Part shown: one piece after another, positions 17,477-25,771 of the stretch
How the letters are laid out: every line of letters begins with the position of its first letter
Position numbering within the stretch: position 1 is the first letter of the stretch
Source: Flavobacterium sp. M31R6
GTDB lineage: Bacteria; Bacteroidota; Bacteroidia; Flavobacteriales; Flavobacteriaceae
Assembly: GCF_013284035.1 (NCBI RefSeq)
Contig: NZ_CP054141.1
Coordinates: 2,108,001-2,172,000 of the forward strand
Direction: 5' to 3'
Length of the DNA stretch: 64,000 bases
Position numbers and translations under genes: made by a program
Notes under the pieces: model-generated
Database searches by the model: none
Told to the model about the DNA's origin: nothing
The model's input: the letters and a program-made list of their open reading frames with translations, nothing else

Positions 17477-18271
17477 GATGGTTTTTTCGTCAGTTGTTTT
17501 TAAGTTTTTAAATCTACTTTTAGAAAATGTTTGTGTTCCGGAATAGAATAAGTCATAAATAATATTAACTCTGTATCTGTTTTCCAAAGATTTCTTAATT
17601 CGTAAAGTTTGTTTATTTGGTTTACCTGAAATCATTAAACTTGGTGATAAATGTGTTAATTGTGATTTCTTGGTTTTATTATTAATTATATCTTTTTGTA
17701 ATTCATTTACAACTCCAATAAAATTAAACAATAATTCAGGAAATGGAGTAAAGTTTTTGACTTCACAGAAAGTTATAAAGTCAGAATTTTTTACATAGGA
17801 AAATTTCCGTTTAGTTTCATAATAATCATCAACGACAACTACAGTTCCTTTGTTTATTATGCTAATATCAGGAGTTGTAAATAATTCTTTATCGTGTGAT
17901 GATTGAACAGCTAAATTATGTTGAATTTCAAATTCTTCCAATTTATCTTTAACTTTCTTTTGTGCAACAAAATTCGAAAAATTTGACTGAATTCCCATTG
18001 TCGTACATTTATAACGATATTGATTATTTTGTAAATTTTCAACAATTAAAGTATAACCATTTAACTCGTAAAATTTTACCAAGTGATTAAAACAACTAAT
18101 TTCAAAATAATCACTTATTCTTTTAGAATGGCTTACAATTGTTAGTTTGAATTTATTTGAAAACAAGATTAATTCCTCTTCAAATTCTTTTATATCTTTA
18201 AAAAGGGAGGTCATCTTCTCCTTCTTGGGTTTTAAAGTTGTCTTCGGTTTTTCCTCCTTTTCTGTTGACAT
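17471..18271 (-). CDS. PD-ExK-like nuclease candidate, cassette 20
   Basis: The 266-residue protein has a candidate PD-(D/E)XK site: TPDISII with Asp135, then FCEVKN with Glu170 and Lys172, embedded in strands as in that nuclease fold. A basic, low-complexity N terminus (1-20) may be mistranslated; Met20 at 18214 is an alternative start that would shorten the overlap with the upstream gene from 74 to 17 bases. The stop codon is part of the attC-like core. With its partner it forms a two-gene cassette. I do not recognise the family; nuclease activity is inferred from the motif. Confidence 0.62.
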   Translation of the reverse strand: MSTEKEEKPKTTLKPKKEKMTSLFKDIKEFEEELILFSNKFKLTIVSHSKRISDYFEISCFNHLVKFYELNGYTLIVENLQNNQYRYKCTTMGIQSNFSNFVAQKKVKDKLEEFEIQHNLAVQSSHDKELFTTPDISIINKGTVVVVDDYYETKRKFSYVKNSDFITFCEVKNFTPFPELLFNFIGVVNELQKDIINNKTKKSQLTHLSPSLMISGKPNKQTLRIKKSLENRYRVNIIYDLFYSGTQTFSKSRFKNLKTTDEKTIA

Positions 18272-18707
18272 TTAAATACGATTTTAAATTAATTATGTTT
18301 TTTAAAAATTCGCGGGTCTCGTTATATTCCATAATATCGGGTGTAATGGAAAATTTTTTTAGAAGTTCATTGTAATTTATGATTACCGCTAAAATTTTAT
18401 TCTTTTCATCAAGTGTAAAATCATAACTTCCCATTTTTATAGTATCTGCTTCACTATGTCTAATTACAGTTCCATAAAATTTTACTGCGCCATCAAGATT
18501 TGTAATTACTCGTCTATGAAAAATAGAAAGGGAAAGTAATAATTCTAATTGTTTTAAATTTTTTTCGAGCGTTTTATACGTTTTATAGTTTTCAATCAGA
18601 TATTTTGCTTCTTTATATCTACTTTGATATTCACTATATATTTGATTCGATAATTCATATGGCAAACTATAAGTTAAGATATTTATAAAAGGTGTTTCTT
18701 TAGCCAT
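18198..18707 (-). CDS. Helical protein with SSB-like C-terminal tip
   Basis: The 169-residue protein is mostly helical (long helices at about 20-70 and 85-145) and ends in an acidic linker and the tip EGEDDLPF. That tip is nearly identical to the C-terminal peptide of bacterial single-stranded DNA-binding proteins (DDDIPF type), yet the rest shows no OB fold. It overlaps the start of the PD-ExK-like gene, which suggests translational coupling. A protein that mimics the SSB tip could bind SSB-partner enzymes; this is inference. Confidence 0.6.
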   Translation of the reverse strand: MAKETPFINILTYSLPYELSNQIYSEYQSRYKEAKYLIENYKTYKTLEKNLKQLELLLSLSIFHRRVITNLDGAVKFYGTVIRHSEADTIKMGSYDFTLDEKNKILAVIINYNELLKKFSITPDIMEYNETREFLKNIINLKSYLNVNRKGGKTEDNFKTQEGEDDLPF

Positions 18708-18752
18708 ATTTCAATAAATATTTGTCTTTTTGCGGTTTCTTGCCAAACTATC

Positions 18753-18885
18753 GCCTAACGTTCCCACGCTTGGCGTCAGTTGCGAACTTCGAAACTGATT
18801 ATTTTCTGTTAAAGATAAAATTTCTTGCGAAATGTAAACGTGAATTTACCAGAAAATTCGCAATTGCGCCAAACGTGTGTTAGCT
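18753..18885. repeat. attC-like site 21 (arm type F)
   Basis: The site runs from GCCTAAC to GTTAGCT. The arms are unrelated to A/B: CGCTTGGCGTCAGTTGCGAA and TTCGCAATTGCGCCAAACG, but spacing and architecture are the same. Confidence 0.82.
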
Positions 18886-19689
18886 GTGGTTTTTTTCTAT
18901 TTCCGATGGGTTTATTTTAAATTCTGCTTTAAATGTTCGAGAAAAATGAGCGAAACTTACAAAGCCAACGTCATAGTAAACTTCTACTGGTTTTTTGTTT
19001 TGTTTAGTAATTAAAAAATGTGCCAAGTCAAGTCGTTTTTTAATTAGCCACTTACTTGGTGTTTCTTTAAATATTTCTTGAAAATCTCTTTTGAATGTTG
19101 AAATACTTCTTCCTGTTAGTTTTGCAAATTGTTCTAAAGGAATATTGTGCGTAAAATTTCTATTCATATAGGCTTCTAAATCAATTTTAAAATCGTCTTG
19201 AAAATTGAAAAGAAGATTTTGCATTTGTGTTTTTTTAATCAAAAGCTCTATGATTTCGTTGGTTTTTATTGTCGCCAAATTTTCGGTTAACGCATCTGGA
19301 TTTTCAAAATAAGGAACAATAGAATCAAAAAAACCTTTTAAAAATGGGTCGTGAGGAAATATAAAATTTGGTTTGCCTGTATATTGTCCTTTTGGTAAAA
19401 TATTATGTTCTTTAGAAAAATTATAAAGTGTTTCTTTAGGCAAAAAAATACTAATTCCCATAAATGGTTTATTGTCTTGTGGTAGTTTTTGCGTTTTTAC
19501 CAATTGATTTTTTGATATAAAGCCAATGTCGCCTGTATTGTATTCTGTAGTTTCTGTTCCGTTATTTATTATCATTTTTCCTGTTAAGATAAATGACAAA
19601 GCAAAGTCTTGAACAAACGGCTCAAAATCTTTTTTTGGTTCGCCTGAGCAAGAGAAAAGTATATTTATTTGTGTTCTATCTTGTAACAT
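18880..19689 (-). CDS. AraC-family transcriptional regulator, cassette 21
   Basis: The 269-residue protein has an N-terminal cupin-like effector domain (about 1-160) and a C-terminal double helix-turn-helix of the AraC family (about 170-265, with LEQFAKLTGRSISTFKRDFQ and VYYDVGFVSFAHFSRTFK). It is the last gene of a three-gene cassette with a membrane protein and a short-chain dehydrogenase; the first base of its start codon abuts the stop of the next gene upstream. It probably regulates this set. The stop codon TAA lies in the attC-like core. The inducer is unknown. Confidence 0.85.
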   Translation of the reverse strand: MLQDRTQINILFSCSGEPKKDFEPFVQDFALSFILTGKMIINNGTETTEYNTGDIGFISKNQLVKTQKLPQDNKPFMGISIFLPKETLYNFSKEHNILPKGQYTGKPNFIFPHDPFLKGFFDSIVPYFENPDALTENLATIKTNEIIELLIKKTQMQNLLFNFQDDFKIDLEAYMNRNFTHNIPLEQFAKLTGRSISTFKRDFQEIFKETPSKWLIKKRLDLAHFLITKQNKKPVEVYYDVGFVSFAHFSRTFKAEFKINPSEIEKNHS

Positions 19690-20181
19690 TTAGGATTTGA
19701 AATGTGTTAATTTTTCATAATAAATTATCGCTCTTTCTTTTGAAAAGTAGTCAATTATAGCAAAAGCAGAACCAAATAAAATCAACGCAATTGCGATTGC
19801 TTGCCAATGAATATTTTTTACAAAATATAACAATCCAAGAGCAACAGCAAAACAAACCAAACTAATTCCAATTGACATTGGATAGAGGTATTGAAAATCT
19901 TCGACACGTTTAATTTCTGTTTGGATGAATCGTTCTTGATTTTCATTGAATTTTAGTTCGACTTGTGCCACTTTTTTGCGGTTAGAATAAATGCTACCTA
20001 TACCAATTGCTGTAAAAAAGATTCCGATAACCAATAAAGGAAAAAGCAACACTTTAGCAGAGGGTAAATTTCCGTATAAATAAAATAGGAATGCAATTGC
20101 AATTAGAAATAGACCAAAACCTAATATAAATTTACCTTCAAAAATTTCTCCGTTGTACCAATCAAAAGTATTTTTTATCAT
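19690..20181 (-). CDS. Four-helix membrane protein, cassette 21
   Basis: The 163-residue protein has four predicted transmembrane helices (about 17-36, 42-62, 101-121 and 125-146) with a charged loop between the second and third. It sits between the SDR and AraC genes on the minus strand and directly abuts the AraC gene, so the three are likely co-transcribed. No family is recognised. Confidence 0.65.
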   Translation of the reverse strand: MIKNTFDWYNGEIFEGKFILGFGLFLIAIAFLFYLYGNLPSAKVLLFPLLVIGIFFTAIGIGSIYSNRKKVAQVELKFNENQERFIQTEIKRVEDFQYLYPMSIGISLVCFAVALGLLYFVKNIHWQAIAIALILFGSAFAIIDYFSKERAIIYYEKLTHFKS

Positions 20182-20265
20182 AATTTTATTTTTAAATTAA
20201 TAAACAAAGATTTATCAGTAAACTGATAAATCTTTGTAAAAATATTCTATTTATTTTTAATATGA

Positions 20266-21012
20266 TTATTTTGCATTATAACCGCCATCTATGTTTAAAA
20301 TAGTTCCTGTCATAAATGTATTTTCGTCAGATGCTAAAAAGTAAATTGCTTTTGCAATATCTTCAACTTCACCTAATCTATTCATTGGATGAATTGCTTC
20401 AATGCTTGAAACATCATAGGTTCCTGAAGCAATAGCGTTTTTTAAAATATCTGTTTTAATTGCTCCTGGTGCAACTGCATTAACACGAATTCCTTGTTGT
20501 GCATAATCAATAGATGCACCTTTTGTTAAACCTACAACTGCGTGTTTTGATGCGTTGTATTGTGCGGTTGCATACAAACCATTTAATCCTGCTATGGAAG
20601 CTAAATTTACTATTGTTCCACCACCTGTTTTCAGCATTTCTATGATTGCATATTTCATTCCATAATAAACTCCCATCACATTTGTTTCAAGCATTTGTTT
20701 TAAATCGTTAGATTCTGTTTCTGCTAATACTGCATTTCCTAATGAAATTCCCGAGTTGTTTACGATAGAATCTAATTTACCAAACTTTTTAACAGTCGTT
20801 TCAATAACTGATTTTACTTGTTCTTCGTTTGTTACGTCTAAGGGTAGAAATGTAATGTCAGCACCATTTTGTTTAAAGTCTGCAATTACAGATGCTTCTT
20901 TGTTAGCGTTTCTACTAGTTATTACTACATTGTAACCATTTTTTGCAAAATGTAAAGCTGTTGCTTTTCCAATACCTGTTGTTCCGCCTGTGATAATTAC
21001 TGTTTTTTTCAT
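20266..21012 (-). CDS. Short-chain dehydrogenase/reductase
   Basis: The 248-residue protein is a classical SDR: cofactor-binding TGGTTGIG at 8-15, NNSG near 85-88, and catalytic Ser139, Tyr152 and Lys156. It reduces or oxidises a hydroxyl or carbonyl with NAD(P)H. The C-terminal MTGTILNIDGG is typical of the FabG-like branch. It is first in the three-gene cassette 21 and is followed by a membrane protein and an AraC regulator. The substrate cannot be read from the sequence. Confidence 0.9.
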   Translation of the reverse strand: MKKTVIITGGTTGIGKATALHFAKNGYNVVITSRNANKEASVIADFKQNGADITFLPLDVTNEEQVKSVIETTVKKFGKLDSIVNNSGISLGNAVLAETESNDLKQMLETNVMGVYYGMKYAIIEMLKTGGGTIVNLASIAGLNGLYATAQYNASKHAVVGLTKGASIDYAQQGIRVNAVAPGAIKTDILKNAIASGTYDVSSIEAIHPMNRLGEVEDIAKAIYFLASDENTFMTGTILNIDGGYNAK

Positions 21013-21129
21013 TTTGTTTTATTTTTAATGATTTATACAGCAAAAGTAAGTCGGTGTTAAATAATAAATTTGTCTGTGAGGTTCAATATCTTTGTCTGTC
21101 GAGTTTGTGCGGTCGTTCGGTAAAATCAC

Positions 21130-21261
21130 AGCTAACGTTCCCGCGCTACAAGTAGTTTGGGACTAAATTAAGCCCTATTTTCGGATTAGCCAAATCTTCC
21201 AAATACAAACCAATTTTTCCATTATGCCAAATCCCCAAATTGCTTGTAGCGTGTGTTGGCG
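21130..21261. repeat. attC-like site 22 (arm type A)
   Basis: The site runs from AGCTAAC to GTTGGCG; type A with one change (CTACAAGTAG). Confidence 0.85.
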
Positions 21262-21274
21262 GTTGCCATTTTAT

Positions 21275-21832
21275 TTATGTTTTATATTTCCAATTATTGT
21301 CAAATTTTCTAGCTTCTGGCCCAATATTTCCTAAATCAAAAGTCACAGCATTTTCATTGTTGCTACTTTCGGATTTATTATCGTTAATTAGACAAAAGGC
21401 AATTATGAGTTCATAATCACAATCATTATCAGCTATAATTCTATAGTTATCTCCATCAAACCAAGTCACGCAATTTTTATCCCAATATGCAATTTGTTTA
21501 TTGTTTTTAAAAATCGAGTATTTTCGTCCTTTGTGTCCAAAGATTTCATATAAATCACTTCCAACTTGACATTTATGATGTACTTTCCAAACACTAACTG
21601 TTCGATATTCAAATTTCATATTCCCATTTCTGTAAATATCGTATTTAGTTTCAAACCAACTCCAACGTTTTTTTAGTGTTATTTTTGACCTGCCAATATT
21701 TTCTTCAAATATATTTACTTCAGAGAGAAATCTGAAAAGTTGTGTATGAGCGGAATAAGTTTGTTTTTCGTTAATAAATATCCTGTATTTATCACCAATT
21801 GAAATTTTCTTCTGATTTATATCAATTATCAT
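21275..21832 (-). CDS. LURP-one/Tubby-like beta-barrel protein candidate
   Basis: The 185-residue soluble protein is nearly all beta-strand, with repeated motifs of the type YEIFGHKGRKYSIFKNNKQIAYWDK and YRIIADNDCDYELIIAFCLI, which resemble LURP-one-related proteins (Tubby C-terminal-like fold). No signal peptide is seen. It is the only gene of cassette 22. The fold call is moderate and no function is assigned. Confidence 0.6.
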   Translation of the reverse strand: MIIDINQKKISIGDKYRIFINEKQTYSAHTQLFRFLSEVNIFEENIGRSKITLKKRWSWFETKYDIYRNGNMKFEYRTVSVWKVHHKCQVGSDLYEIFGHKGRKYSIFKNNKQIAYWDKNCVTWFDGDNYRIIADNDCDYELIIAFCLINDNKSESSNNENAVTFDLGNIGPEARKFDNNWKYKT

Positions 21833-21868
21833 AAATTCTATTTAATGTCTTGATTTTCGGATGGTAAC

Positions 21869-22001
21869 CGCCAACGTCTTGGCACTACAGCGGGTTTGGG
21901 ACTAAATTAAGCCCTATTTTCGGATTAGCCAAATCATCCCAAATACAAAACCATTTTTCCATTAAGCCAAATGCCCAAATCCGTTGTAGTGGCTGTTAGC
22001 G
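21869..22001. repeat. attC-like site 23 (arm type B)
   Basis: The site runs from CGCCAAC to GTTAGCG with type B arms. Confidence 0.85.
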
Positions 22002-22334
22002 AATGTTGTGATACGTTTGCTGAGCACGAACGAATTGACATTCCAATTATCGATTCCAATTGCGAAAGTTTTTCCGCCTTCCAATTTCCGCTTCAATTAG
22101 TTTCTGCTTTTTTAAATTCAAAGATTAGAAACCGACAATTAAACCTCAAAAAAAAAATCGACAAAAAAATTCCGCTTTCAGTTTTCCACAAAGCGGTTCA
22201 CGTTTGTTTGTCCGCAACAATTAAACATCAATTTTCGGCTCCGATTTCGGTCAGATCGGTTTCTGTTTCATTATGTTTTTCCGCACTAAAACGCTCGATT
22301 AAAATCAGTTGCGTCTCGTTAACGGAGCAATATT
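22002..22334. other. ORF-less cassette 23, family N1 copy 5
   Basis: This N1 copy (GCTGAGCACGAACGAATTGA, ATTATCGATTCCAATTGCG, hairpin CCGCTTT...AAAGCGG, GTTCACGTTTGTTTGTCCGC) has its own end pair GTTAGCGAATGTTG / CAATATTCGCTAAC. A plus-strand frame spans it but starts inside the recombination site. Confidence 0.6.
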
Positions 22335-22467
22335 CGCTAACGTTCTGCTAGTAGGCGATGGTCGGGGTAAATATTCCTAATCTTTCGGACTAGCCTAAAT
22401 AATAACCGACACAAAACAATTATTCAATTAAACCTAATGCCCGACTATTGCTTACTAGATGTTAGCG
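22335..22467. repeat. attC-like site 24 (arm type G)
   Basis: The site runs from CGCTAAC to GTTAGCG. Arms CTAGTAGGCGATGGTCGGG and CCCGACTATTGCTTACTAG pair with three G-T wobbles on the plus strand. Confidence 0.83.
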
Positions 22468-22491
22468 GTTCGGCTTTTTACTCACAACGAT

Positions 22492-22956
22492 ATGGAAATA
22501 TGGAAAAAGATAGATAGGTTTGAAAATTACGAAATAAGTAATCTCGGAAATGTTCGTAAAAAATCAGGTAGGATAATGAAAAAGAGAATTGACAAAGGTA
22601 GAGAGGTTGTCAATCTTGTAAAAAACAATAAGCCTTATTCTTGCAGGATATGTGTTTTGGTTGCCGTTGCTTTTTTACGCAATCATAAAAATTACACAAG
22701 AGTTAGAAACATAAACGGAGTTAAATCCGAAAATCAATCTACAAATTTAGAATGGAATGATTTTGAAGGTGTTTTTTATGACGGTAAAAATGGCGGTTCA
22801 ATTGGATCAAAAAATGGACGTGCCAAAATTACAGAAGCACAAGTTTTAGACATTCGTTCAAGCGATTTAAAACAAAGAGAAATTTCTGAAAAATACGGAA
22901 TTTCTCAAAGTGCCGTTTCATCGATAAAAAACTTTCAATTATGGACACATCTTTAG
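22492..22956 (+). CDS. NUMOD4/HNH-like protein with degenerate active site
   Basis: I choose the ATG at 22492 (MEIWKKIDRFENYEISNLG), which begins exactly at a NUMOD4 motif; earlier in-frame codons lie in the recombination site. After NUMOD4 comes an HNH_3-like segment (VAVAFLRNHKNYTRVRNINGVKSEN, then STNLEW) in which the usual catalytic histidines before the NG motif are replaced, so cleavage is doubtful. The C terminus is a NUMOD1-like helix-turn-helix (QREISEKYGISQSAVSSI). The gene is a homing-endonuclease relative and reads against the main cassette direction. Confidence 0.75.
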   Translation: MEIWKKIDRFENYEISNLGNVRKKSGRIMKKRIDKGREVVNLVKNNKPYSCRICVLVAVAFLRNHKNYTRVRNINGVKSENQSTNLEWNDFEGVFYDGKNGGSIGSKNGRAKITEAQVLDIRSSDLKQREISEKYGISQSAVSSIKNFQLWTHL

Positions 22957-22975
22957 CGGTTACAACCAAGCTGAC

Positions 22976-23108
22976 CGCTAACGGTTTGCGTGTATGAGAA
23001 GTAGCAGATTAAAAAGCATTTCACTTTCAGTTTGGCACTTACTTTTATTAAAAGCACTGACCTTTAATTTAGCACTGAACCTGCTATTTCTTATACACGC
23101 TGTTAGCG
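22976..23108. repeat. attC-like site 25 (arm type C)
   Basis: The site runs from CGCTAAC to GTTAGCG. Arms GCGTGTATGAGAAGTAGCAG and CTGCTATTTCTTATACACGC pair with G-T wobbles only. Confidence 0.83.
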
Positions 23109-23116
23109 GTTCGGCT

Positions 23117-24778
23117 TTACTTTATTAATGGAATTCTGTATGGTCCAATAACAGAATTAAATAATAAATCGCCATTTTCTAACAACTGAAGTATGGCATA
23201 AGCACCATTTCCTCTATTGGTATGACCAAATTCAATTCTGGTTCTATTTTTCCCTGTATTCCAATCTAATCCAGTAATTTCCCAGCCTCTTTCTTCTGTA
23301 TAACCATTTACTAATACCATATTTGAAGCACTTGTAACCAATGGAACCATGCTTGTTGATACTACATCGTTTCTAGTCCATACAGATGCAAACTCATTTT
23401 TTTCGGGATCCCATTCTACTCTTTCCATACCTTTTGGTCCAGGATGTACTGGCCCAACCGTTAGTACATCAATGATTCTATCAGGATGACCTTCATCTAT
23501 TAGATTATTTACTAAAAATGCCCCCCAACCATTTACTACTATAGTTTGTTCAGATTGAATCCAAGGTTTATCTTCTGGTAATCCTGCTTTAATAGGAATA
23601 AATCCTGCAATTCTTCTAGATTTTGCACCTTCTTTTTGTTTGTGTGAAGCAGGAATTCCATCCCTCCAAAAAGCAACTAAATTCATTCTATTTTGACCAT
23701 CAGTAATTAAAACAAGTTTATCTTCGTCATCACCAAAACCCATTAAAGTTGGGGTTGAACCAGCACCTGTGCCCGCTTTTATGGCTGGAGGCCAATCTCC
23801 ACCATTATAAGGACTAATCCATGCACCATCTGATTCTTTATCTGAAATTTCAGAACCTGTCCATACGAGTTTACGCATCATACCATCACCTTTAGGTGTT
23901 TTGCTTCCTGTGGCAACATAAATCCCGTTTTTTTCATCAACAGCCATAGAATTTGTACATAATTCTGTGTCTTGGAAAGCATAAAATTTACCAGGACCTT
24001 TTAATTCTTTATCTATTACTGCTATTCCATTTACGGCTCCAATTACTATATGACCATCATAAGTCATGTTCATACCCACCATATTAATTCGTTTTACACC
24101 CGGAGCAACTTCGGCAGCAGGAATAAGGGTAGAAACATCAAAACTGTATTTAACTTCAAGCCCTTTTTTTGGATCAGCCTTGTCGATTAAACCTACAGCA
24201 GAAACAACAGTACCTGCATTGGCATAAACATAATCTTCTGAACTAACCATGGCATAAACTCCTGCTGGTAAAACCAATCCAGGATTTGGTCCTAAAATTC
24301 CTTTGAGATGTTTGGTTGCAAAATCTAAAGAAGTATATTTTACATCTGAAATTGATTTCAACTGCTCTACGGTTAAACGTTTTGCACCGGGTAAGTCTAT
24401 GTCTGTAACCATACTCCAACCATCGCCCGTTTTGTCAATTAAAGCAATACGATCTGTGGAAACAGACCACATGAAATTTTTATTTACCGACGCGTAGGTA
24501 ACATTATTCACGGGCCCTCCCCAAATAGGTGTCAGCTGGTTTAAATCTGCTTTAAAATCTCCATCATTGATTTGATAAGGAACACAATTAGTTTGTCCCG
24601 AGTTCACATGCGTTACCCCATAAATTCCTTGAGAAAGGAAAGGGTTGGCAGTTGGATAAGAATTTTGCGTATTTGCTTGCGCTACTACTTTGGACTCATC
24701 TGATTTTTTTCCTTCCTTACAAGAGAAAAACATAAGAAATCCAAAACTCATTACTGAAATTAATTTAAGATGTTTCAT
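23117..24778 (-). CDS. Lipoprotein with beta-propeller-like repeats
   Basis: The 553-residue protein starts with a lipoprotein signal (MKHLKLISVMSFGFLMFFSC, lipobox FFSC at about 17-20). The mature part is rich in short beta blades with motifs such as DGHIVIGAVNGIAVIDKELKG and NGIYVATGSKTPKGDG, consistent with a propeller. It is the last gene of a four-gene cassette that also encodes two outer-membrane-like proteins and a PsiE-like protein. The gene set looks like an envelope or substrate-handling unit. I do not recognise a specific family. Confidence 0.65.
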   Translation of the reverse strand: MKHLKLISVMSFGFLMFFSCKEGKKSDESKVVAQANTQNSYPTANPFLSQGIYGVTHVNSGQTNCVPYQINDGDFKADLNQLTPIWGGPVNNVTYASVNKNFMWSVSTDRIALIDKTGDGWSMVTDIDLPGAKRLTVEQLKSISDVKYTSLDFATKHLKGILGPNPGLVLPAGVYAMVSSEDYVYANAGTVVSAVGLIDKADPKKGLEVKYSFDVSTLIPAAEVAPGVKRINMVGMNMTYDGHIVIGAVNGIAVIDKELKGPGKFYAFQDTELCTNSMAVDEKNGIYVATGSKTPKGDGMMRKLVWTGSEISDKESDGAWISPYNGGDWPPAIKAGTGAGSTPTLMGFGDDEDKLVLITDGQNRMNLVAFWRDGIPASHKQKEGAKSRRIAGFIPIKAGLPEDKPWIQSEQTIVVNGWGAFLVNNLIDEGHPDRIIDVLTVGPVHPGPKGMERVEWDPEKNEFASVWTRNDVVSTSMVPLVTSASNMVLVNGYTEERGWEITGLDWNTGKNRTRIEFGHTNRGNGAYAILQLLENGDLLFNSVIGPYRIPLIK

Positions 24779-24819
24779 GATTGTTTATTGTTTATAGTTA
24801 AAATTAGAATAATAAATAA

Positions 24820-25764
24820 TTAATTAATACCCACTTGAAAAGATGCTCCTCCAAATCTGTTTTTAGCACCAAAATTGTTCGTAAATCTTGATAAAACGCC
24901 AATTTTTCCAGGTATAAACCAGTAAGACCCATAAATGCCTAATCCATATATTTGATCCTTATCCAAAAAAGCTTTTTCTCCTTCATCACTTCCAGTCTGC
25001 CAAGTTCCAAAACCAAAAAAACCTAGTTCATGCCCCATAGTAAAAATAAAACTTGCACCAAAATCAGAAGTAAGATGCGGTGCTTCTTTAAAATCGGAGT
25101 CTTTTTGTTTATCGTTAATTTCATAAGTAAGTCCTGCGGATAAACTTATCTTATCTTTTGGTTTATATCTCCCCATAACCCTTAGATTGTGCGATAGGTA
25201 ACCTAAGCCAACATTGTCTGTACTATTTGCTTCATATTTTCCAATAGGTAGCCATAAGCCATAAGAAAATGTTGTAGAAAATTTATTTTTCTCCCATGTG
25301 AGCCATATAGGTTGTAAATAAAAATCGCCTAACCCAAAAGAATTTAGATTGATTTCTTGACTTCCAACTAAGGACTGTTCAGAATAAAAATCTAAGGCAA
25401 TATTGGCATTAGGGTTATTTAACATTGGCAATGCCAATACACCCCAGCGGGCATTAAGAATTTTATTTTTACCAAAATAGCTAATCATTGGAATAATAGA
25501 GTGTGTTTTTACTTTTTGATCTAATTCAACAGAAAAGGGTGGATTTTGACTGATTTCAATAAAATCCGTCTTTTCTCCTGAATTGTTGTAATAATTCATA
25601 TTTGAATAGGAGTAATACAAAGAAAAAACCCATCCAGAGGCTGTTGGTATAAAATAATCGTTTGTGTTAAAACTACCACCATTATAATGTCCTTGAGCAT
25701 TTACATTTTTTGATATTATTAGCATCAAAAGGGCTATTGTTATTTTTAAAAATCTTGTTTTCAT
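24820..25764 (-). CDS. SphA/MetA-type outer-membrane transporter
   Basis: The 314-residue protein has a signal peptide (to NAQG near residue 25) and the strand pattern of an outer-membrane barrel, with the last strand ending in a hydrophobic residue plus Asn. Motifs such as GLGDFYLQPIWLTW and FSYGLWLPIGKY match the phenol MetA/SphA-like family of outer-membrane proteins, which are often encoded beside catabolic genes. It lies 8 bases from the next barrel gene in the same cassette. The substrate is unknown. Confidence 0.75.
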   Translation of the reverse strand: MKTRFLKITIALLMLIISKNVNAQGHYNGGSFNTNDYFIPTASGWVFSLYYSYSNMNYYNNSGEKTDFIEISQNPPFSVELDQKVKTHSIIPMISYFGKNKILNARWGVLALPMLNNPNANIALDFYSEQSLVGSQEINLNSFGLGDFYLQPIWLTWEKNKFSTTFSYGLWLPIGKYEANSTDNVGLGYLSHNLRVMGRYKPKDKISLSAGLTYEINDKQKDSDFKEAPHLTSDFGASFIFTMGHELGFFGFGTWQTGSDEGEKAFLDKDQIYGLGIYGSYWFIPGKIGVLSRFTNNFGAKNRFGGASFQVGIN

Positions 25765-25771
25765 AATTTGC

